Assembly: GCF_900129035.1 (NCBI RefSeq)
Contig: NZ_FQTW01000003.1
Span: 62,001-126,000, forward strand
DNA: 64,000 bases
Direction of reading: 5' to 3'
Source of the DNA: Psychroflexus salarius
GTDB taxonomy: Bacteria; Bacteroidota; Bacteroidia; Flavobacteriales; Flavobacteriaceae
The position numbers and the translations under genes were made by a program. Position 1 is the stretch's first letter. Each line of letters begins with the position of its first letter. Positions 57,969-64,000 of this stretch are shown here, piece after piece. A model generated the notes under the pieces. The model worked only from the letters and a program-made list of their open reading frames with translations. It did not search any database and was not told the DNA's origin.

Positions 57969-59401
57969 TCTACACAACTTTTGATATGCTTTTTGCCAAA
58001 TATTATTTTGTTTTGGGTTAAAATGGTAAATAAAGCTAAGCAAATCCAGAAACCGAAAACTCTAAAAGTATCGACTTGAAGCCAGTTTATAGCATAACCC
58101 ACAAAAGAAACTAAAAGAACAATATAGTAAATGGAACTTTTATCTTTTGAACCTATTTTTTTATAACTCACATAAATTAAGATAAAAACAAAAATCGCAA
58201 ACAAAAAAAAGCCTATAATTCCAGTTTCAGCAAGTAATCTAGTATAAACATTATAGTTTGGTGGAAATGTTTTATAATTATCATTCAAGTATTTTTGTTC
58301 AAACTCCCAGTTATCTTCTGTCGCCCATTTTGGATATAAAGGTCGTGCTGCGTAGGCTTGCATTCCAAATCCAACTCCTTTTATTGGGTTTTCAAGAAAA
58401 ATTAATCCAGATGTATATATCATACCTAATCTAGATTTATTTGATACGGAGTGTTTACTTTCTTCTAAATCAAAAGAAGTAACTTTATCTGTAATAAATT
58501 CGCCAATGGCAGGACCTTTAAGAAGTAAAATTGGAATTGAAATTACAGTTACCAGAAACCCTACTTTAATTAAGTTTTTATGATATTTTCTTTTCTTTAT
58601 AAAATACAATGAAAAAATGAGTAACTGAAAACCAACCATTACTAAAACTGAGCGTGAATCTGATAAAATTGCAAATAGAACAATTAATATACTTGGAAGA
58701 AACTTGAAGAGGCTTTTATGGGTTATAATGTAACTAAACATCCATCCAGCAATAGTCATTAAGTATATACCGAAAACAGGTGGTGCATAGCTTACTGAAG
58801 ACAACCTTTGGTTTTTATAATCTAACCAAACTTCAGTGAAAGGAAAATAGTCGAATAATTTTATAAATGGCTCAAGAAAACTTAATTTTAGATAAACTAT
58901 GCTAATCTCAATTAAAGTATATATTGAAACTACTATAAAAGAGTAAAGAAATACTTTGCGAATTATAATAAAAAGTCGGTCTATTGAAAAGCTTTTAAAT
59001 ACATTGTAATAGGTTAAGTATAATATTAATGCAGAAATAATTAAAGCGCCATACTGCCTAATAAATCTATTATTCCCCGTTGTTTTTTTTATGTAATAAT
59101 CCTGTATGTCTAAAAAGTTGAAAAAATAACTAAGCAAAAACCAAAATAATACAGCCAATAGAAGAATAAAAATAGGATGCTTCCAGGGTATACTAATTTT
59201 TTGAGTTAGGATAATTTTGAAGCCTTCAAATAACAATGCTAATGCAAAAAATAAAAAACAAGATTCCTGAGCAAATTCACCCAAAAAGGGAACACCTTCA
59301 TAAGAATTGAACGGTAAAAAAAACAAGCCAACTAAAATTAAGGTAAGTGTTAAATACCTGTAAGGATAGTGCTTTAATTTATTTTTGGTGCTTTTATCCA
59401 A
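57965..59401 (-). CDS. O-antigen ligase/polymerase family protein (Wzy or WaaL), second copy
   Basis: A 478-residue membrane protein with about eleven helices (LTLILVGLFFLPFNSYEG; HPIFILLLAVLFWFLLSYFF; ALIISALILYLTYYNVFKSF; IVLFAILSDSRSVLVMVGFQ). The long periplasmic loop carries NPIKGVGFGMQAYAARPLY and FPPNYNVYTRLLAETGIIGF, the region that is H-N-x-F in many ligases but NVYTRLLAE-type here, closer to Wzy polymerases. Polymerase is therefore slightly favoured for this copy, ligase for the other, but this is weak. It overlaps the sulfotransferase upstream by 28 bases. Confidence 0.85.
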   Translation of the reverse strand: MDKSTKNKLKHYPYRYLTLTLILVGLFFLPFNSYEGVPFLGEFAQESCFLFFALALLFEGFKIILTQKISIPWKHPIFILLLAVLFWFLLSYFFNFLDIQDYYIKKTTGNNRFIRQYGALIISALILYLTYYNVFKSFSIDRLFIIIRKVFLYSFIVVSIYTLIEISIVYLKLSFLEPFIKLFDYFPFTEVWLDYKNQRLSSVSYAPPVFGIYLMTIAGWMFSYIITHKSLFKFLPSILIVLFAILSDSRSVLVMVGFQLLIFSLYFIKKRKYHKNLIKVGFLVTVISIPILLLKGPAIGEFITDKVTSFDLEESKHSVSNKSRLGMIYTSGLIFLENPIKGVGFGMQAYAARPLYPKWATEDNWEFEQKYLNDNYKTFPPNYNVYTRLLAETGIIGFFLFAIFVFILIYVSYKKIGSKDKSSIYYIVLLVSFVGYAINWLQVDTFRVFGFWICLALFTILTQNKIIFGKKHIKSCVD

Positions 59402-60288
59402 TTTGAGAGATCTCTATTTAATAGTTTTTCAAGTTCTAAAATATCATCTTTAAATAAAGCATTATATTTTTCAACAACATCTTGATTAATAACAATATCC
59501 TCTTTCTTGTTAGACGTGTTTAAATGTATTATTTTCCATCTTATTTTCGCCTTTTTCTCTTCTGAGAGAACATATGGCAATATTTTATTGACGATGGTTT
59601 TTTTTATTTTATTTTCTCCTAAAAGGAAACTCTGCAAAAACTTAGATTTCACACTGCCGGTTTTATTATGCTTATTAAACACAGGAGTGAAATTGGAATT
59701 TATAGATAAAAATTTAAAGATGCCTTTTATTGTTTTTTCTGGTTCAGTTTTAAGATCATCGTATAAAATTACCTTGAGTTGGTCTTTACTAAAGTGTTTC
59801 AAAAATCGATTGATTTGAGATGCATAAAATCCATGATTTATGTAGGTGCATTCAGATTTAATCTTTAAATCATCTGTGAGCATTCTGTCTTTTTCAGCTT
59901 CTAAAGCATCTTCAAAATTTAATTTTTCATAATTAAATTTTCGAGCATATAAAAAGCTTGAAATAGCTCTTTCCATAGGTTGCCTTAAGATTAAAACAAA
60001 TTTAGCATCAGGATTAAATAATTTAATTCGTTTTAGAGCATCTTCAAAAAATATATAATGGACACTGCCTTGCAACTTAATTTTTTGGTCTTCTTGACAA
60101 TTTTCATAATGCTTAAGTAAATAGTCAATTCCCTTTTCTTTATAAAACATTGGTCTTGTAAAAAAAGAAATATCTTTCATTGCAATGGGTGCACAAACTT
60201 CAGGATGTTGAGACAACCAATTATATATAGAAGTTGTTGCTGCTTTTTGAACCCCAATTAAAAAAGTATTCGGTTTATTCATCATCAT
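59374..60288 (-). CDS. Sulfotransferase, first of a tandem pair
   Basis: A 304-residue PAPS-dependent sulfotransferase. The 5'-phosphosulfate loop is IGVQKAATTSIYNWL (residues 11–25) and the 3'-phosphate region VLILRQPMERAISSFLYAR. TYINHGFYASQINRFLKHFS, LKVILYDDLK and KHNKTGSVKSKFLQ follow as in glycan sulfotransferases. Three ATGs stand in a row at the start. It overlaps the other sulfotransferase upstream by 14 bases and the Wzy/WaaL gene downstream by 28. No membrane anchor is present, so it acts in the cytosol on lipid-linked sugars (inference). Confidence 0.92.
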   Translation of the reverse strand: MMMNKPNTFLIGVQKAATTSIYNWLSQHPEVCAPIAMKDISFFTRPMFYKEKGIDYLLKHYENCQEDQKIKLQGSVHYIFFEDALKRIKLFNPDAKFVLILRQPMERAISSFLYARKFNYEKLNFEDALEAEKDRMLTDDLKIKSECTYINHGFYASQINRFLKHFSKDQLKVILYDDLKTEPEKTIKGIFKFLSINSNFTPVFNKHNKTGSVKSKFLQSFLLGENKIKKTIVNKILPYVLSEEKKAKIRWKIIHLNTSNKKEDIVINQDVVEKYNALFKDDILELEKLLNRDLSNWIKAPKIN

Positions 60289-61195
60289 TGGTTAAACTTT
60301 TATTCCAATACTCTAAATCCAAATCATATTCCTTTTGCAATTTAGATACATCTTCTTTAAATTTATTTACTAAGTATTTTTCAGTTTCTTGAGTGATTGC
60401 AGGTGGTTCTTTTCTGTATTTATTAATCAAGCTTTGTTTAAAGTGTTTCATAGCTTTAGTAATTGGGATAATCCTTTTTATAAAGCTCCTTAATGCTGAC
60501 TGTCTAAAGAAAAATTGTGTTATAAAATTACTTTCGTAAACACCACCTGCGTTATAGTTCTTATCTAAATTTGAAGGTTCAAAATCTTTTACACCTATAA
60601 ATTTAAATATTTTAGAAAGTGTTTGTAAAGTATTATTTTTTAATTCTTCTGTTGTTATGATCAAAATATCGTCAAATGCCTCATCATAGGCTTTTATTTT
60701 CTCATAATAAAATGAATTGAACGAATAATACCAAAAATCTGAGTATTTGTTCTCCATTCTTTTTTGCTCCGCCTGGAGTGCTTCATAAAAAGATAAATTT
60801 TCACGTTCTTCTCTAACCAAATGTAAATAATTAGAAAAAGCTCTCTGTATAGGGTCTCTGATTAAAAAAATGAGTTTTGGATTTCCCAAATGGTGTTTAA
60901 CCTTTGGTATAGTTTGACTTGGATAATTAATGTAAGAAGGCGAGACTTCTCCTATTACTTGATTATTACGAGCTTTTGTAAATTGATTTTTATAATCCTT
61001 AAAATTACTGATATGAAACGAATTAACAACTTTATCTTTTGGTCCTTGATCTAAAGAATTTAGTATATCAAAAGTTAAATAGTGTATTTCTTTCTGCTGG
61101 GGCATAAATATATCTGGGTGCTCTGCCAAATAATAATATAAGGAAGTTGAACCACACTTAGGAGAACCTGCTAAAATGAAATTAGGAACTTTCAT
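60275..61195 (-). CDS. Sulfotransferase, second of a tandem pair
   Basis: A 306-residue PAPS-dependent sulfotransferase. The 5'-phosphosulfate loop is LAGSPKCGSTSLYYYLA (residues 8–24) and the 3'-phosphate site LIFLIRDPIQRAFSNYL. VIGEVSPSYINYP and ILIITTEELKNNTLQ follow, and NYNAGGVYESNF replaces the HNKTG of the neighbour. The two proteins are clearly different, so they probably sulfate different positions. It is downstream of the flippase gene by 42 bases and overlaps the next sulfotransferase by 14. Confidence 0.92.
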   Translation of the reverse strand: MKVPNFILAGSPKCGSTSLYYYLAEHPDIFMPQQKEIHYLTFDILNSLDQGPKDKVVNSFHISNFKDYKNQFTKARNNQVIGEVSPSYINYPSQTIPKVKHHLGNPKLIFLIRDPIQRAFSNYLHLVREERENLSFYEALQAEQKRMENKYSDFWYYSFNSFYYEKIKAYDEAFDDILIITTEELKNNTLQTLSKIFKFIGVKDFEPSNLDKNYNAGGVYESNFITQFFFRQSALRSFIKRIIPITKAMKHFKQSLINKYRKEPPAITQETEKYLVNKFKEDVSKLQKEYDLDLEYWNKSLTNDDE

Positions 61196-61237
61196 AAACT
61201 ATCAACTTTATTTTATCCTTGTACTTTTTTTATCATA

Positions 61238-62539
61238 TTAATTCAATCTATAATACGTTACAATATTCATCTTTCTCTTCAAATAAATCGCGCTCCCAAT
61301 ATTCCAAAATACCATACTGATCACCGTTGAAACTGCAGCGCCAACGCCACCATATATTGGCGTTAAAACAAAAGTAAGCATAAGATTTATGACTAAAGCG
61401 GCTAATACAAAGTTTTGATATACTTTTTGTTTCCCAATCATTTGTAAAATAACGCCAACCGAACCCGAAAATGAATTGATAATTTGGCCGGCACAAAAAA
61501 TAAATAAAATAGTTGCACCAGCTGTAAAAGCTTCGCCAAACATGCCTAATAGAAACTTATGAAAAACAATAATGCCTACTACAATTACACCACTAATCAT
61601 AAAATTTAACTTCGTAGAAAATGCTATTAAACGCTTATAATCTGTCTGGCCTTCTGCATAGCTTTTTGCTATCTTAGGTGCTAAAATCGAATTAATGGCC
61701 TGCAAACTAAATACAGATAAACTCGCTACTTTTAAGCTCACATTGTAAATTCCTACATTAGCATCAGTTTCAAAAATGCCCATCACTAAGGTATCCATCC
61801 AGCCTAGTAAGATTAATATGGAAGATGAAAGCATCATCGGAAGTGAGTCTTTAAGAAAAAACCAAGAATTGGTCTGCGTTTTCAGTTGAAGTGTTTTCAA
61901 GTAATAGACTACTAAACCAAAACTCAAGACCGCCGAAATAGCCACAGCATAAAAATGCGCTTTAAATATAACCATTGCCTCTTGCGAGAAACTATAAAAA
62001 ATAATTAATAAAACTAAACCAAATAAAAATCGGCTTGGATTATTAAACAAAGCAAAAGCATTGTTTTTTTTCTTGGCTCTTAAAAAACTTGCACTAATAA
62101 TGGTAACACTCCACAAGGGAATTGCTGCTAACACCCAAGGTAAAAAAGGAATTAACTCTGGCTTAGGCTCTTTAAAAAAATCGAGAACTATAGTCTCTTT
62201 AAATAGGTAAATTACACCAGCTAAAAGCGAGCTTAAAACAAAAGATTTTAAAATCGATTTATAAAAAATACCCGATTCCTGATCGTTAGTGTCTTGAGAA
62301 AAAAACTTGATCATATTTGTATCTAAGCCCAATCTGCCAACCACACTTAGAATTAAAAACATAGAAAACCCAATGGCAACCAAGCCATAAATATCTTCAC
62401 CAAATTTATTTGATATGAATAAAGTAAAAAAATAACCTGCAAGTGTACCACCAAGCCTAAACAATAAAAAAGAAAATCCCTTGGTTAGGATTTCTTTAAA
62501 ATCGGCATCTTTTAAAATATCGCTTAGACGTTTGTTCAC
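61238..62539 (-). CDS. wzx: Oligosaccharide flippase (Wzx)
   Basis: A 433-residue protein of the polysaccharide biosynthesis/MOP family with about twelve helices (FSFLLFRLGGTLAGYFFTLF; AIGFSMFLILSVVGRLGLDT; FLPWVLAAIPLWSVTIISAS; YGGVGAAVSTVISMVFWNIG). LGWMDTLVMGIFETDANVGI in the middle is the usual mid-protein signature. It flips undecaprenyl-linked repeat units across the inner membrane. It is the first minus-strand gene after purF and separated from it by 40 bases, so it might be read from the purF promoter. Confidence 0.92.
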   Translation of the reverse strand: MNKRLSDILKDADFKEILTKGFSFLLFRLGGTLAGYFFTLFISNKFGEDIYGLVAIGFSMFLILSVVGRLGLDTNMIKFFSQDTNDQESGIFYKSILKSFVLSSLLAGVIYLFKETIVLDFFKEPKPELIPFLPWVLAAIPLWSVTIISASFLRAKKKNNAFALFNNPSRFLFGLVLLIIFYSFSQEAMVIFKAHFYAVAISAVLSFGLVVYYLKTLQLKTQTNSWFFLKDSLPMMLSSSILILLGWMDTLVMGIFETDANVGIYNVSLKVASLSVFSLQAINSILAPKIAKSYAEGQTDYKRLIAFSTKLNFMISGVIVVGIIVFHKFLLGMFGEAFTAGATILFIFCAGQIINSFSGSVGVILQMIGKQKVYQNFVLAALVINLMLTFVLTPIYGGVGAAVSTVISMVFWNIGSAIYLKRKMNIVTYYRLN

Positions 62540-62579
62540 AAGTAGTTGTTAGGTTGGTGTTAGCATCTATTAAAGACGG

Positions 62580-64000
62580 TTAATAAGCGCGGTCACTTTT
62601 GCCTTCATAAAAGTTCATAAACGCTTTATTAACCACTTTATTGCCACCTGGCGTCGGATAATTTCCTGTAAAATACCAATCTCCTAAATTTTTAGGACAA
62701 GCTTCATGAAGGTTTTCTATGCTTTGGTATATGACGCTTACTTTAGCATTAATACTATCATCACTTAATAATTCGGCTATTTTAGCTGATATATCTTTAG
62801 CACTAAAACCTTTATAAACTGCTTTTACATGATTGGTCACTTCATGACTTGGTAAGTCTTTTTCAGCAACACAATTAGTGTAAACTTCTTGCATGACTTG
62901 ATCGTAAGTTTGGTGGTCTTTATGCAAAGCTAATGCTGCTCTAAAAGCTACAAAATCTTCTAATTTAGCCATATCAATACCATAACAATCCGGATATCTT
63001 ATTTGTGGTGCTGATGATACAATGATGATGTGTTTCGGACTTAACCGATCTAACATTTTTAAAATACTTTTTTTAAGCGTTGTACCCCGAACAATACTGT
63101 CATCTATAACCACTAAATTATCGGTTGGTTTTACAACTCCATAAGTAACGTCATAAACATGCGCCACTAAATCGTCTCGGCTACTATCTTCGGTAATAAA
63201 TGTGCGCAATTTAGCGTCTTTTACGGCTATTTTTTCAGTGCGTAGACGATAAGCTAAAATTTCAGATAAACGCTCATCTGTAAGTTGATTTTTTTCTTTT
63301 AAAATCGCTTCATTTTTTTGTCGATTTAGTTCGTCTTGTGCCGCTTCAACCATGCCATAAAAAGAGGTTTCAGCTGTGTTTGGGATGTATGAGAAAACCG
63401 AGTTTAAGGTATCAAAATCTATAGCTTTTAAAACTTCAGGCATCAACAGTGACCCTAATTTTTTGCGTTCAGTATAGATCTCGGCATCACTTCCACGGGA
63501 AAAATAAATGCGCTCAAACGAGCAAGCTTTGCGTTCACGTGGTTCTAGAATTTGTTTAAAGCTTACCTCACCACTTTTTTTGGTGATTATAGCTTGACCT
63601 GGATCTAGTTCTTTCACGTCATCATAATCAACATTAAAAGCCGTTTGAATCACTGGACGTTCAGATGCAATGACCACAATTTCATCATCTTTATAATAAT
63701 AAGCTGGACGAATGCCGTTTGGGTCTCTTAATACAAATGCATCGCCATGACCTAACATTCCGGCCATAGCATAACCACCATCCCAATCTTTTGAAGCTTT
63801 GCGTAGTATTTTATGTAACTTAATTTGCTCGACAATATGTGGTGAAGCTTGTTGTTTGTTGAAGCCTTCTGCTTTTAGTTTTTTGTAGAGTTTACGAACT
63901 TCAGAATCAAGAAAATGGCCAATCTTTTCCATAACGGTTACCGTATCTGCCTTTTCTTTTGGATGCTGACCTAGTGCAACTAAATTCTGAAATAACTCAG
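62580..64000 (-). CDS. purF: Amidophosphoribosyltransferase, N-terminus beyond right edge
   Basis: The frame is open to the right edge, giving 472 complete codons of a longer protein; an internal ATG at 63932 is not the true start. The visible part has the end of the glutaminase domain (WDGGYAMAGMLGHGDAFVLR, DPNGIRPAYYYKDDE, ASERPVIQTAF), ERKACSFERIYFSRGSDAEI and the phosphoribosyltransferase PRPP loop VVIDDSIVRGTTLKKSI. The catalytic N-terminal cysteine is outside the window. The C-terminal extension (DWYFTGNYPTPGGNKVVNKA) is as in Bacteroidota, whose PurF exceeds 600 residues. It makes phosphoribosylamine, the substrate of the purD product at the other side of the locus. Confidence 0.95.
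   Translation of the reverse strand, partial: ELFQNLVALGQHPKEKADTVTVMEKIGHFLDSEVRKLYKKLKAEGFNKQQASPHIVEQIKLHKILRKASKDWDGGYAMAGMLGHGDAFVLRDPNGIRPAYYYKDDEIVVIASERPVIQTAFNVDYDDVKELDPGQAIITKKSGEVSFKQILEPRERKACSFERIYFSRGSDAEIYTERKKLGSLLMPEVLKAIDFDTLNSVFSYIPNTAETSFYGMVEAAQDELNRQKNEAILKEKNQLTDERLSEILAYRLRTEKIAVKDAKLRTFITEDSSRDDLVAHVYDVTYGVVKPTDNLVVIDDSIVRGTTLKKSILKMLDRLSPKHIIIVSSAPQIRYPDCYGIDMAKLEDFVAFRAALALHKDHQTYDQVMQEVYTNCVAEKDLPSHEVTNHVKAVYKGFSAKDISAKIAELLSDDSINAKVSVIYQSIENLHEACPKNLGDWYFTGNYPTPGGNKVVNKAFMNFYEGKSDRAY

Noticed and set aside
61248-61496. An 82-codon frame within the flippase gene
   Set aside because: It is a +1 shadow of the wzx reading frame on the same strand and has cysteine/tryptophan-rich nonsense composition.
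1-64000. CRISPR array, prophage, toxin–antitoxin or restriction system
   Set aside because: No spaced direct repeats, phage structural genes, or recognisable toxin, nuclease or methylase pairs were seen on either strand.

Overview
The window is a low-GC (clearly AT-rich) chromosomal segment from a member of the Bacteroidota, almost certainly a marine-type Flavobacteriaceae. The evidence is the set of gliding-motility genes (gldH, gldE, gldD), the PSP1/RicT–gldH–PBP1A and mutY–ssb–gldE–gldD gene orders, Bacteroidota promoter boxes (TTTG, then TAnnTTTG), the near absence of Shine-Dalgarno sequences, and families largely confined to this phylum (OlsF, DUF4199, DUF6427, DUF6341, DUF6909, HU/SPOR proteins). 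I see no rRNA, tRNA, CRISPR array, prophage or complete insertion sequence.

Bases 1–9500 hold two separated members of the ligase-associated DNA repair set (DEXH helicase, cut by the left edge, and an MBL-fold exonuclease), a 3-methyladenine glycosylase, a cystathionine synthase/lyase, a CBS protein, the bifunctional ornithine-lipid synthase OlsF and a HIT protein. They are followed by a small ORFan patch that contains a frameshifted membrane gene. Bases 9500–22260 are conserved core: PBP1A, gldH, ricT, a ketoacyl synthase next to bioB, recX, rng, a 30-residue basic ribosomal-type protein, HU, mutY, ssb, gldE and gldD. Bases 22260–35070 carry a DMT transporter, an M16 protease pair, rplU–rpmA, a thioesterase, an HU/SPOR protein, an ECF sigma operon, recA and trhO.

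Bases 35075–42530 form a minus-strand block: DUF6909, a Wzz-like protein and rfbB, rfbC, rfbD with overlapping ends (dTDP-rhamnose), preceded by GH3 and M23 genes. Next come tatA, lpxH, a frameshifted GIN-domain gene, DUF6427, DUF6341 and purD. Bases 46982–62539 are a surface-polysaccharide locus: a CapK-like ligase, UDP-GlcNAc 2-epimerase, three glycosyltransferases, an initiating phosphosugar transferase, UDP-glucose dehydrogenase plus UDP-glucuronate decarboxylase, two Wzy/WaaL-type proteins, two sulfotransferases and a Wzx flippase. It sits between purD and purF (cut by the right edge). With Wzz and Wzx present and no Wza or Wzc visible, a Wzx/Wzy-type O-antigen or related glycan, probably sulfated and rhamnose- or xylose-containing, is the most economical reading.

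The most unusual non-coding structure is a MITE-like repeat of about 165–180 bp. It is present twice in opposite orientation (22258–22427 and 50556–50740), with terminal inverted repeats, identical flanking TTA triplets and an internal hairpin. The second copy supplies the last codons and stop of one gene and abuts the stop of the convergent one. Other points of interest are an orphan terminator with upstream pairing potential between the divergent recA and trhO genes, and a palindrome just upstream of rng.
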